From Rosa chinensis (taxonomy: Eukaryota; Streptophyta; Magnoliopsida; Rosales; Rosaceae), in contig NC_037092.1 in the NCBI RefSeq assembly GCF_002994745.2, positions 14,003,501 to 14,067,500 of the forward strand: DNA of 64,000 nucleotides, read 5' to 3'. A model generated the notes under the pieces. The model did not search any database, was not told the DNA's origin, and saw only the letters and a program-made list of their open reading frames with translations. This document shows positions 33,007 through 44,772 of this stretch, piece after piece. The position numbers were made by a program, and so were the translations under genes. The number at the start of each line of letters is the position of its first letter. Within the stretch, counting starts at the first letter, position 1.

Positions 33007-36000
33007 CTATATGAAAAACATAATGTTTTCCAGGTCAACATGCAATCTATAAAACCTGTCATCCAGAGAACCCACTGACAGTGTTGAAGGTGCCGATGAT
33101 GATGATGCTGAGGAGGAGGAGGATGTTACGGAACCTGGAGACAGTCCCGCGGTCATAGTCTCATGGTACAATCTCCCTCTGTAGGCCACAAGGTCAGCAT
33201 AGTACACTGGCGGAACCAAAGAGACAGGTTTCGTGCACCTTGCAAAGGTAAAGCACAAGTCATATATGAGCTTCTGCAACTGGTCGGAAGTAAAACTGTG
33301 CTCATCCCAAAGAACATAGTAGTGTGTCGGCTTGCTTGTCCCAAGGCTTCCATAGTGACTGCAGAGATAGAAGTCAAACTCAAATGGGTGCACAATCCTT
33401 GTGTCCACAACAGTTCCTGGAGATACATTGGAACGTCCATTCTCCTGAAACAGCCGAGTATGATGCCGCTTTTGAGCAACAATCAGAGTGATGGTTGGAA
33501 AGTAGTTTATAGTTCCCAAAGCCCTCTTCAGATCTAGTAACTCTTCATTGAGAACCATATCAAATTGCCCCTCACTTACACCATCTCGGAAAACAACAAT
33601 TTTTTCCGGCTTCACTTTATTTATTCTAAAATACGATTCAACAAGCTCCAAAACCATGTCTCCAAAATTCGATATGCTCTCAGTACGATGGTACTGGGGT
33701 CGGACTCGTGCAGCATAACGATTCACAGCAGGCCAGTTTATAGTGGCAACCACAGCTGCTATTGATGGACTTGTTGTGTTCCGAGCCGCAGGATGATTAA
33801 CGTCAGCCCCCACAAACATAACAGGGCCAGCACCCTCAAAGAGCGGGAGCCGGTCAATCAGCTCTACATTACTGCCTCCAAGCTTCGCATTGATCTTCAG
33901 TGCAAGATTTGCAAGAAACTGGTCACTGGGCCTGGTGGCCATCTTTGACAGGCAGCACTGCGTCACAATACCAATTTGAGTCTCACAGATCCACTTCAGA
34001 TACTTGTAACCAGGGTCTTTTCTAGACATTACACAAACAAGTAGTTGTAAGTGGCCCTTGCCTTCTTGAAGTACCTTCCCATTAACAGTTTCAAGCAGTT
34101 CCCGAAGCAAGTTGACGCTAGAAAATGGTCTCATGGAAGAGGTTTCATACAAGCGAGGCTCTTCCATTCTCATTCCCAATTTGTTGCACCGAGTGATGAG
34201 CTTTGGGATGAATTGATAAGGGTCCAGTTTGTCCCGATCATAACAGTCTTGATCATAACAGCTAAAGTCAAGCACAGCCCAGCGAGCTATTGATTTTCCT
34301 TCCACTAATGACCTGCCAACTAGATTCCAGTGACATTTCTCATTGTCAACTTTTACTTTAGTCACCTTGCCACCAAAATCCCCCAGCTTCAACTCAGGTG
34401 GGCCAATGACACGCCCTGTTACTTGTGTCATATTCATGTTGACTTCAATTCCAAAGTTCTGGATAATGCCGCCACTGCCAGAAACACAAAAGAATCAAGA
34501 TCAATATGAATCAACAGTTTTTGTAGCAAAAGGAAGTTGCACAATATAGTACTGAGTAATGACATATACAAATTTATTTATTTTTGTTAAAAAATGTTGA
34601 TGATGTAATATGCTTAAATTCAACAACTATGCTCATCCACGAGCAGTAGCATATTTATAAATAGTAATAGAACAGCATCCTGCCTCTCTGCTTTCAGAAA
34701 AACCAACCCCTGACCAACAATAAGAATGCAGAACAATACACAAACTACATAACAACAGAAGCAAGAACAAGGAGTTCAAGAAACAACAGTTGAATTTCAA
34801 TGAAAACAAATATATATAACTCGCTGAAACAAATGAAAGGACATAAATTAAATATTTACTTACCCACAAGGTCCATCTCCCGACCGTACCATGTTGCGTA
34901 TGTTGTTCTCTCTAACCCCTGGTGCAACCAATGATAAGTTCTTCAACATAATGGCTGCATCTCTGCCCAACTGCTCCTTAGGGTATCTTTGCCCTTCAAC
35001 TAAGACACAAAATTCCAACGGTGTATCATTCCTCCTACCATTTTTCCCCAAATCTAAGCAGGGAATGTCTTTGTACTTGATATCCTTGTATTTGTCTCTG
35101 AAATAATCAACAAGTCTAAGCCTTCTAGGTGGAACCTGGCCATCAACATCAACAGCTTCAAATGTAATGTCCCCTGCATTCCTATCAGTTAGCCCCTTGA
35201 TAACATACTTCTGCTTGGTTGGACGATGAGTCACAGTAACTTTCAATCCCCTTAAAACATTCTCAACATCTCTCTTAAACCTCCTGAAATTATTTAAAGT
35301 AAAATTCCTTATCTTTTCATGGAGAAAATCTATAACTGGCATGCGCTTATGAAATGCCAAGACTGAGTAGTCCAGACACATAGCAGGACCCTGGGAAGTG
35401 AGCCTTAAACTATGCTGAAACCCTCTAAATGCAGCAGTACCCTGTCCAAGGTCATCGTCTGGATTAAATTCGGTAGGGTAAAAGCTGCGGCCAACAGGAA
35501 TCAACCGCCGAGTCGGATTCTCCTTCATCACTAAATCCATTCCCTGCAATATATCACGAGGGATAGACAACAGCTGACCACTTAAGTACTCCTTCAACTT
35601 GCAAAGCTTGAGCTCATTTACAAGTTTTATAGTGACTATATACGAACTTATGCGTGTGCCTTCTTCCTCAGGAACCTCCACCTTAAACTCTCCAGTGGGT
35701 AATGTCACAGCACTAAAGATATTCTTCTCACCATCATATGCAGTCATCAATAATGGAAATTTTGAAGGATTATCAGAGGACAACTTGTTTCTGATTGCAG
35801 CAAGATCAGACTTCATAATTCTAACTGGTCTGCCATTCCTTGTAGCATTCACTGGTTTGACATTAACATCATAGTGCATTATAGTACTCTGAGGATTGTA
35901 GGAGACATTGAAGTGATTAGCACGAAGCCTAACAGTTTGGACAGCCTTTGTGCCTCCCTGATCAGGTCGTCTCACAGGTAGAAGTTTGTCTGCACTGTTC

Positions 36001-37073
36001 AACGGAGATGGTGGAGATGTCTGCTTTGAAATTTTCAGTGATTGCACTCCAGAAACAACAGCGTCTACATAGAACAAAACAGGAAGTACGATCAGTAACA
36101 GCGTCTACATAGAACAAAACTAACGGCGTCTACATAGAACAAAACAGGATGTACGATCAGTAACATCTTCTAATAACAGAATGTATGCACAGAACTTTCA
36201 ACATAAACAAAAATAATTCCAAGTCCAATTGTTAACCAAAGGTGCATACAAAACCCAACCACGATGTCTCGATAAATTTAAACAAAACAAAATGGTAAAA
36301 GCAAAGTATTGGGTATTATCAGGACACCTTGCACAGCATTTTCAGCATACAAAACATGGCATTGATTTCACAGTAGATTCAATAGCCTACTGCCCTACTT
36401 TGTATCAAACGGTAAAAGCAAAGTACTCCATAACAAGATCTCACATAACCACCAAGACTCAACCTTTACTTTCAAAATTAAGTATGCTTCAGTCTTTACG
36501 GTGAAACTCTCAAGTCCTAATCGCGACACATATGAAAAGAATGCAAATGGGGGAAATTGAACACTCCATACCAGCAAGACTGTTCTTGGTTGGAGAAGGA
36601 GATGAAGAAGAAGAAGAAGACGGTGCCGGTGCCGGTGCCGGAGAAGTCCTCCGAGGCTGGCCTCGATTCTGACTCCACTGCTGCTCCTGTGGCGGTTGAC
36701 CAGAAGACCTCCAAGGCTGCTGATCCTGTGGTTGAGAAGAGGCCGAATACCTCCCCGACTGCTGATCTTGCGGCTGAGAAGAAGAAGAAGACCTCCAAGT
36801 TTGCTGATCAGACCTCCCAGGCTGGCCGCGATTCTGATTATTCCACTGCTGATCTTGCTGCGGCGGTTGTTGACGGTTGTAACCGCCGCCGCCGCCGCCG
36901 CCATAACCGCCTCTTCCTCTCTCTCCTCGACCGCCGTAAACCACGTCAGCATAACCGCCAACTCTCCCTCCTCTGTTACCATAACTGCCTCTCCCTCTCT
37001 CTCCTCCGCTGTTCCCTCTGCCACCGTAACCGCCGTTACGGCCATCGTAACCGCCGCCTCTTCCTCTTTCCAT
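33007..37073 (-). CDS. AGO2: Argonaute protein, AGO2/AGO3 type, 3 exons
   Basis: The exons on the minus strand are 37073-36572, 36064-34864 and 34474-33007, joining to 1056 residues. The start is the ATG at 37073 (MERGRGGGYDGRNGG). Residues 1-165 are an RGG/Q-rich disordered region, typical of AGO2. Then come the N domain, PAZ, MID and PIWI, ending LDDRFYRLHVDLENIMFFI. The PIWI catalytic residues are D in FVGADVNHP, D in VVFRDGVSEG, and D in PPVYYADLVAYRGR where AGO1 has H. This DDD set marks the AGO2/AGO3 clade, as does the three-exon layout. AGO2 loads small RNAs (mostly 5'-A) and cleaves complementary RNA in antiviral silencing, in cytoplasm and nucleus. No lesion was found. Intron 1 has an unusual triplicated acceptor. 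Whether this is the AGO2 or AGO3 ortholog cannot be settled here. Confidence 0.92.
36061..36168 (-). repeat. Imperfect tandem repeat covering the AGO2-like intron 1 acceptor
   Basis: The plus-strand unit GCGTCTACATAGAACAAAAC occurs at 36061, 36101 and 36126, with AGG(A/T)(A/T)GTACGATCAGTAACA after the first and third. On the gene's strand each unit contains TTTTGTTCTATGTAG followed by ACGC, so the polypyrimidine tract, AG and first four exon bases are present three times. Only the most downstream acceptor (exon from 36064) keeps the reading frame. Confidence 0.9.
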
Positions 37074-37894
37074 TGCTCCCTCAAATCGCACACCGAAAAT
37101 CCAAATCCGATCTCACTCTCTCTGCTCTCAAAAAACCAAAATCCAGGGATCGGGAAAGCGGTGGGTGCGGGGTAATTTATAGGGGCCGGGTGTTAAATTA
37201 CGGTCCAGTCCTCGGGATTGACGTCTTGGTCTCGAAGGAGTCAACGGGAGAGAGAGAGACGGTAGGGCCAAAGAGAAAACCGTCATGAGGAGGAGACGTG
37301 TACGCGAAGTGGGGGAATCGTGTCGTTTAGCGTGGGAATCCAGAAAGTTCGATTATACTGAGAGAGTGGGGCCCGCGAGAGAGAGAGAGAAAGGCAAGGA
37401 ATTGTTTTTTTTTTTTTTTTGGATAAATAATAAAAGTCCAGTTTCTATAATTCTTCTTGTTCCTGCGGTTTGGATTTCTGATTTCTTGATAGTTACGCAA
37501 GCGGGATTCGGCGCGTCAATGAATGTTGTTGGGGTAGGTTAAATTGATGGATACTGGCATTGACCAAATTCAGAGTTCCCGGTGCTATCATTCAACGAAT
37601 TTATACTAATTTTTATTGAATGACATTCACGTGATATTTTATTCTTCATTTTTATTTGAAAAAGTTATTCAATTTACACGTGTAAGTGCATGACATTTTA
37701 ATGATTAAGGTTGGGACTAACCAGATTCAGGGTTTTTTTTTTAACAAACAAAATCATTAGCCCACCCCACCTTTACATATGTCATTGAGAATAAAATTCA
37801 TGACCTTTACAATGTTGGAATTATAATTTACCAACAAGTCACAGCTCACCAGATTTAGGGTTTGGATTTTAATTGCTATAATTATACTGAATTT
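37074..37894. other. AGO2-like 5' UTR and promoter region, then spacer
   Basis: GC-richer DNA with GAGA and CTCTCT stretches lies directly upstream of the AGO2 start (37074-37400), consistent with a promoter/5' UTR on the minus strand. A poly(T) run follows at 37405, then AT-rich spacer up to the copia LTR. Frames on the plus strand here are not supported as genes. Confidence 0.45.
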
Positions 37895-38153
37895 TGTCAG
37901 GTTTGTAGGTGATTATGTTAGGATTTATCTTCTGTTTTGAATAATCCTTGTTGACTAGGGAATAGGTTGTTAGTTTTGACTCTTTCCTTGTTGTTTACCA
38001 CGTTTTTTTGTTAGAGTAAACGTGGGCTGTATTTCTACTTTTGTTTAGGAATTGTAAGGCTATATAATAGCCAGAGTTGATTGATTTCAATGATAAGTCA
38101 TTCTCTCAGATTTTGTGTGCTGTGTTGCTTTGTTAAGACCTAGTTTCACAACA
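37895..38153 (+). repeat. 5' LTR of copia element 1
   Basis: 259 bases, TG..CA ends, outer edge against AATTT, followed three bases later by the tRNA-Met primer site. It contains GGCTATATAATAGCC, a likely core promoter. Confidence 0.95.
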
Positions 38154-38244
38154 ATCTGGTATCAGAGCCCCCACTGAGCCTTAAGAAAAAGTTGCAGACT
38201 TTTGAGTGACTTGCAAATAGTGAGAGAGAGAGAGAAAGGGCAGC

Positions 38245-41200
38245 ATGTCGAGTGAAGGAGGATCTTTCGTGCAGCCATTAATTCCCTGCTTTGATGGACA
38301 ATTTCCTTAGGTCCAAAGAATATTGGAACCTAGTGGAGGTTGGCTACACAGAATCGGAGGTTGGAGCGGCTATGACAGAGGCACAGCAAAAGAAGCTCGA
38401 CGAATTGAAGTTGAAGGATTTAAAAGTGAAGAGCTACCTGTTCCAGGCGATCGACCGAACCATCTTGGAGACCATACTGCAGAAAGATACTTCAAAGCAA
38501 ATACGGGATTCGATGAAGAAGAAATATGAGGGGAATGCAAGGGTGAAGAGGTCGATCCTGCAAGCTCTTCGTAAAGAGTTTGAAATCCTAGAGATGAAAT
38601 CTGGTGAGAAAGTCTGTGATTACTTTTCTCGTGTAATGTCCATTGCAAATAAGATGAGGGTGCATGGTGAGTGCAAGACAGACGTCACAATTATGGAAAA
38701 AATACTACGCTCCTTAACAGACAAATTTAATTATATTGTTTGTTCTATTGAGGAGTCGAAAGATGTTGATCAGTTGTCTATTGATGAACTACAAAGCTCT
38801 CTGATTGTTCACGAGCAGAAAATTCACAAGAATGACAGGGAAGAGCAGGCCTTCAAGATAACTCATCAGGACAAGCCAGTAGGAAGAGGACGTGGCAGAG
38901 GATCATATAGAGGAAGAGGCAGGGGAAAAGGATGTCAAGCATTCGACAAATCTCTTGTTGAGTGTTATAGCTGTCACAAGCTCAGACACTTTGCATATGA
39001 GTGTCCAAGCTGGGGCAAAGAAGCCAATTTTTTTGAGCTTGATGAGAAGGAAGAAATATTATTGATGGCGTATGTAGAGGGACTTGGAGCCAAAAGAGAA
39101 GAAGTTTGGTTCTTAGACTCGGGGTGCAGCAACCATATGAGTGGAGATAGAGCTTGGTTCACTGATCTAGATGAAAGCTTCAGACAGAAGGTTAAGCTTG
39201 GAAACAATTTAAGGATGTCGGTCATGGGGAAAGGAAGTGTGAGGATGCAAGTGAATGGCTTTGTGCATGTGGTTACGGAGGTGTTCTATGTGCCGAAATT
39301 GAGGAATAACCTGCTTAGTGTTGGGCAATTGCAGGAGAGAGGATTGGCAATCCTCATTCAGCATGGAAAATGTAGGATCTATCATCCACAGAGGGGACTG
39401 ATTGTTCAAACTGAAATGTCAGCTAATCGTATGTTCTTCCTATTGGCTGTGTCTCAACAAAGCAATAGCAGCAAGACAACCTGTTTTCATACAACTACTG
39501 CAGATGAATCTCAGTTATGGCATCGTAGGTATGGCCATCTGAGTTACAAGGGCTTGAGAACACTTCAATTCAAAAGGATGGTACATGGACTGCCACAGTT
39601 TGCTGCATCCACAGTAATGTGTAGAGACTACATGATAGGAAAACAACACCGTGATCCTATCTAGAAGAAAAGCATCTAGAGAGCAACAGAGAAACTCCAA
39701 CTGGTTCATGCAGACTTATGTGGTCCAATCACGCCAGCTTTGAATAGCAACAAGTGGTACACAATTTGTTTCATTAACGATTTTAGTTGAAAAACATGGG
39801 TCTATTATTTAGTTGAGAAATCAGAAGCTTTTAGTATGTTCAAATACTTTAAGAATCTTGTTGAAAAGGAAGTAGGGGCTTACATTAAGTGTTTACGGAC
39901 CGATTGGGGTGGAGAATTTGTTTCACAAGAGTTTAACCAGTTTTGTAAGGAGAATGGCATTAAGAGGCAGTTCACAGCTGCATATACCCCACAGCAAAAT
40001 GGGGTGGCAGAAAAGAAGAACCGAACAATCATGAACATGGTTCGGTGTATGTTATCAGAAAAAAGGATCCCCAAAAGTTTCTGGCCAGAAGCTGTATACT
40101 GGGCAGTGTATGTCCTAAACCGAAGCCCTACATTGATTGTGAAGAATATGACCCCAGAGGAGGCTTGGAGTGGAATCAAGACTTCAGTTGAACACTTTCG
40201 AGTGTTCGGTTGTGTCTCACACGTGCACATACCAGATGCTAGAAGAACCAAGCTAGAAGACAAGAGCCTTTGTTGTGTATTGTTGGGGGTCAGCGAGGAG
40301 TCCAAGGCCTACAGACTTTACAATCCAATGACGAAGAAGATTGTGGTGAGCCGAGATGTAAGATTTGAAGAGAATAAGAGTTGGGATTGGGACGTGAGCT
40401 TTAAGGAGTTAATTGCAGCTGATCTGGAGTGGGGAGAAAATGAAGAAGATGGAGTTTCAAATGGTGGCAGCGAAGAAAACAGTGAAGAAGAAGGTGATGT
40501 TGAAGAAATGGGGACTGATTTTGGAAATTATTTAAATGAAGAAAGCTCTTCTGGTCCTATTGAAGAAGTGTGTGAAAAAAGAAATAGAAGAACACCAGCT
40601 TGGATGAATGACTATGAAAGTGGTGAAGGTCTGCCTGAAGAGGAAGATGTGACTAAGTTGGCATTCTTTGCATCGACTGATCCTATGCATTTCGAAGAAC
40701 CAGTGAAGCATGAGAAGTGGAGATCAGCTATGGACCTAGAGATGAAGGCCATTGAGAGAAACGAAACTTGGGTGTTGACTGAATTGCCAACTGGTGCTAA
40801 GAAGATAGGAGTTAAGTGGGTCTATAAGACCAAACTTAACGAGAATGGTGAACTAGACAAGCACAAAGCACGCCTTGTAGCTAAAGGCTATGCACAGCAA
40901 TACATAGTCGACTACACCGAAGTCTATGCTCCTGTTGCTAGGATAGATACAGTACGTATGATCATCGCTCTTACTGCACAAAGGGGCTGGACAGTATACC
41001 AATTGGATGTAAAGTATGCATTTCTCCACGGTGAGCTGAATGAAGACGTGTTTGTGGAACAACCAAGGGGTTATGAGAGGAAGGACAGTCCAAACAAAGT
41101 GTATAAGTTGAAAAAGGCCCTATACGGATTAAAGCAAGCTCCAAGAGCCTGGTTCAGTTAGCTAGAGGCTTACTTTGTGAAAGAGGGATTTGAAAAATGT

Positions 41201-42220
41201 CATAGCGAGCACACCTTGTTTGTCAAGGTAAGTCAGAAAGGTAAAATTTTGATTGTCAGTGTCTATGTTAATGATCTAATTTTTACTGGGGATGATGAGA
41301 TTATGTTTGAAGACTTTAAGTGTTCGATGATGAATGAATTTGACATGTCCGATCTTGGAAGGATGAGATACTTTCTTGGCATTGAGGTACTGCAAAGAGA
41401 AGATGAGATCTTTATTTGTCAAAAGAAGTATGCCATGGAGGTGTTAAGGAGATTTGGTATGGAAAAAAGCAACTCGGTGCTAAACCCAATTGTTCCAGGA
41501 GTCAAAATCAGCAGTGATACAGATGGAATTAAAGTGGACTCAACCTTCTTCAGACAAGTGGTAGGTAGCTTAATGTACCTAACAGCTACTAGACTTGATC
41601 TAATGTTTGTGGTTAGTCTCATTAGTTGGTTTATGGGGCAGCCAACTGAGCTGCATTTACAAGCAGCAAAGAGGGCGTTGAGATACTTAAGAGGAACAAC
41701 TGATTTTGGGATCTTTTACAAGAAGGGAGGGAATGAAAGTTTGGTGGCTTATGCTGATAGTGATTACGCAGGTGATTTAGAAGACAGTAAGAGTACTTTA
41801 GAGTACGTTTTCTTAATGAGCTCAGGAGCTGTTGCTTGGTCATCTAAGAAGCAGCCAATAGTCACTCTCTCAACAATCGAAGCCGAGTTTGTATCAGCTG
41901 CCTATTATGCTTGTCAAATCATTTGGATGAGAAGGATCTTAGAGAGACTTGGTCATCCACAATGTGGCAGTACTATCATGTTTTGTGACAACAGTTCGAC
42001 GATCAAGCTCTCCAAGAATCCGATGCTACATGGTCGCTGCAAACATATAGATGTTCGTTTCCACTTCTTACGAGATCTTGCAAAGGATGGAACTGTGGAA
42101 TTAGTTCACTGTGGAAGTCAAGAGCAAGTTGCTGATGTAATGACAAAGCCTTTAAAACTAGATGTATTTCAAAGGCGTCGATGTTTGCTAGGAGTTTGTC
42201 AGGTGCCAGGGGTAAACTAA
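38245..42220 (+). pseudogene. gag-pol polyprotein of copia element 1, inactivated
   Basis: The likely original start, ATG at 38245 (MSSEGGSFVQPLIP), is cut off by a small deletion after FDG near 38292, which shifts the frame. From 38294 a single frame runs to 42220. Domains in order: gag (NFLRSKEYWNLVE), zinc knuckle CYSCHKLRHFAYEC near 38965, protease LDSGCSNHMSG near 39115, integrase with the H..H of LWHRRYGHLSY but the second Cys of its Zn pair lost (MCRDYMIG), and the D..E core (TDWGGEF; NGVAEKKNR). RT follows ([12 protein letters not shown]), with YVND instead of YVDD, and then RNase H (YADSDYAGD, CKHIDVRFHFLRD). In-frame stops lie at 39662, 39677, 39788 and 41159. Both the stops and the active-site change rule out function. 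Confidence 0.92.
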
Positions 42221-42248
42221 TTAGTGATAATTAGCTTAAGGGAGGGAA

Positions 42249-42507
42249 TGTCAGGTTTGTAAGTGATTCTGTTAGGATTTATCTTCAGTTTTGAATAATC
42301 CTTATTGACTAGGGAATAGGTTGTTAGTTTTGACTCTTTCCTTGTTGTTTACCACGTTTTTCTGTTAGAGTAAACGTGGGCTGTATTTCTGCTTTTGTTT
42401 AGAAATTGTAAGGCTATATAATAGCCAAAGTTGATTGATTTCAATGATAAGTCATTCTCTCAGATTTTGTGTGCTGTGTTGCTTTGTTAAGACCTAAGTT
42501 CACAACA
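42249..42507 (+). repeat. 3' LTR of copia element 1
   Basis: Partner of the LTR at 37895. It follows the polypurine tract directly and is followed by the duplicated AATTT. Confidence 0.95.
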
Positions 42508-42512
42508 AATTT

Positions 42513-42738
42513 ATAATAAATTTTATTCTTTTTTAGTTCGAATATTCATTTTTATGCCATACACGCAATTTTTTTATTTTTTAAATTTTACCTCAAAACA
42601 AGATTCGATTTACACGTGTATGTTCGTGACATAGTCTTCCCTTCGTAAGTGGGAGGTTGTAAGTTTAACTCACCAAAAACTAGTTGTAGTGTTTGAGTTG
42701 TTTATCAGTTTATCTGATAAAAAAAAAAAAAAATCGTG
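42513..42738. other. AT-rich spacer
   Basis: This is the original genomic sequence between copia element 1 and the LINE insertion. It includes an A-run at 42720-42733, and nothing else is recognisable. Confidence 0.35.
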
Positions 42739-42750
42739 ACATTAATTGTT

Positions 42751-43924
42751 TTTTTTTTTTTTGAATGAAATTCAACATTTCTCAATAATAGTCTCAAGCT
42801 ATAGTAGTACATTACATACCGTTCCACTGCCTTGAAAAACAGATGGCAAATAAGAAAACGTGGTATATATATCTAGTACCACTCATTAACGAACATCCAT
42901 GCTCACTTATTCTAAACAGGCCTATCTTACTATGATCGAAACGATTGCATAGTAAATAAGCATAGTACATAAAAAACTTAAAAGGAAGGCTAAAGAAAAG
43001 CCTTATGAGCCCATACCCTCCACCAGGATCACATAACCGAAACCCTAGTAAGCCGGTGCCCGCCTGTTTGGTCCAAACTTGGGCCACAATCCACAATCGT
43101 GACACCTAATCTGTTTTGAGCACCCAAAATGATCTAGGCACCCAAATCTTCCCAGAATTGGGCCGCAAACTTGACCTGGGCCATACAGCAGATTTGGGCC
43201 GCCTAATCAAGTTGGGCCTCGAAACTGATCTTGGCACCCAACCGAGTCTCTGACCCGGATCCACGACCGAATTCAGATCTAGCAAAACTCTAATCCAACA
43301 CCGAGAATCAGCAAGTCTTTTGTCCACCTTGAGACGCCCCTGACGGAACGCTAACTGCATCGCTCTTGCAAGTTGGAGCCGGCCCACCATTGCCTTTGAA
43401 AGCCAGATCGTCGCCACCTTGTTCCAAGAACAGAAACGATCCTTCGTCTCATCCACCAATCGACAAAAGCCGATCTCCTTCAACCCTGCAGGCCCGCTGT
43501 TAGGCTCTTTCAACCGTCCTCTGCGTGGTCGGATCCCTACCCGGACAAGCATGGCAGCCCACCACCTACCCCTCCCAACACCGGGAGAGCCCATCACAGC
43601 AGGCAATCGCTCGAGCTTTCACCAAGTCAGAGTACAAATCTGCAGTCCCCCCTTTGTAGTGCACAATACCTGTTATCGGACGCAAAGCAGTTGCGTTCTT
43701 TGGAGATCAGCACACAGGCTCTGCCTGTATAGGCCAGTTCTCGATGCCATTTGGGCAACGTACCTTCTTCCCCTCTCTAGGCGAAAAGACAGAGTCGCTT
43801 AGATGTACAATTGGCCAAGGGAGCGCCATTGGAAGCCTAGCAAGCGACTGCTAGGGCAGAGCATTGAGTATACGTACAAGAACACCAATTGAGTATACGT
43901 ACAAGAACACCATTGAGTATACGT
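42751..43924 (-). mobile_element. Non-LTR retroposon (LINE derivative) with target-site duplication
   Basis: A perfect 12-base duplication ACATTAATTGTT flanks it at 42739-42750 and 43925-43936. The left edge is the reversed poly(A) tail (12 or more T). The body on the minus strand is GC-richer than its surroundings and carries a 166-residue open frame at 43606-43106 (MPAVMGSPGVGRGRWWAAML) that was not recognised as a known LINE domain. It may be ORF1 sequence or a chimeric insert. The 5' edge (right side) carries 25-base tandem repeats. Confidence 0.65.
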
Positions 43925-43925
43925 A
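43861..43925. repeat. Short tandem repeat at the retroposon 5' edge
   Basis: Three copies, the last partial, of ATTGAGTATACGTACAAGAACACCA (about 25-26 bases). They lie at the right boundary of the retroposon. Confidence 0.85.
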
Positions 43926-43936
43926 CATTAATTGTT

Positions 43937-44762
43937 GTTCAAAGGTTTCACCTGTTTAATCTAATTTATGCAACTTGTCAACTTTATGTATTAAATCGAG
44001 AGTTGACAATAGCTTTTTTAGTTGACATCTTGCATTTTGTTTGTCAACCAAATCTTCATTTTGTAGATCTCTGTATCAACTTATTTGATAACTCAACATT
44101 CTCACTTACTCAACTTGAGATTTATTTATTTATTTTTGTTTTCATTTTGCATGAAACCAAATCCTAATTCACTAGTTTTTGGAAACCACATTATTTTAAT
44201 TAAAGTGACTCGCCAAATTATTTTTGAGATCGGCCGATTTCTTTTGCTTTAAACATGTCATTCAGTTTCTTATCATTGTAGTCATGACATTAATTTCTAT
44301 TAAGCTGACTTTTTATCTATCTAAAACGCTTACGATTTAGCCAATTTACTCAGCCAATTTACTCATTAGACTTATTTTAACTAGTTCATTTTTATTTTTT
44401 ATTTATTTTTTGTTCAAATTAAAACACAAAAGGGAGAGTGAGTGGTAACTTGAGGGGAAAATTTAGTATAAATATCATCTCCCCTATTTATTCTTCTTCT
44501 CGTCCCAATACTCTATTTCTAAATCTCCATTTTTATTAGAAAACATGACATTCTCACTTCCTTCTCTTACAAGTTTCAAACTTTCAATCACATTCTCACT
44601 TCATTCTCTTACAAGTTTCAATCAAATAAAAATTTGATTTACATGATTGTAGATTTGTAGATTTGAAATTGATTATTATTGATTCACTCTATCTATCTAT
44701 TCGACATGATTTACCGAAAATACTTATTAGGTATGTTTTGTTCTTTTTCTCATCCTAACAAA
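43937..44762. other. AT-rich spacer, nothing recognised
   Basis: T-rich non-coding DNA with a small direct repeat around 44545-44630 (CATTCTCACTTC.TTCTCTTACAAGTTTC twice). No gene signal. Confidence 0.4.
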
Positions 44763-44772
44763 TTTTTTTTTT

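Larger units (their letters stand above)
37895..42507 (+). mobile_element. Complete Ty1/copia element 1
   Basis: The LTRs are 37895-38153 and 42249-42507, 259 bases each, starting TGTCAGGTTTGTA and ending CACAACA, with roughly ten differences by eye. They are flanked by the 5-base duplication AATTT at 37890-37894 and 42508-42512. A primer-binding site TGGTATCAGAGCC complementary to initiator tRNA-Met lies at 38157-38169. The polypurine tract AGGGAGGGAA abuts the 3' LTR. The LTR has a TATATAA box at about 38061. The interior is one gag-pol frame with several stops. It is structurally complete but not coding-competent. Confidence 0.95.

Noticed and set aside
33163..33537. Plus-strand frame opposite the AGO2 PIWI exon
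   Set aside because: Antisense shadow of a well-supported coding exon.
36557..37288. Long plus-strand frames opposite AGO2 exon 1
   Set aside because: They are the antisense image of the RGG/Q-rich coding exon, which is low in complexity and lacks stops in several frames. They show no family resemblance.
43106..43606. 166-codon minus-strand frame as a host gene
   Set aside because: It lies wholly within a retroposon bounded by a 12-base target-site duplication and a poly(A) tail, so it was kept as part of the element.
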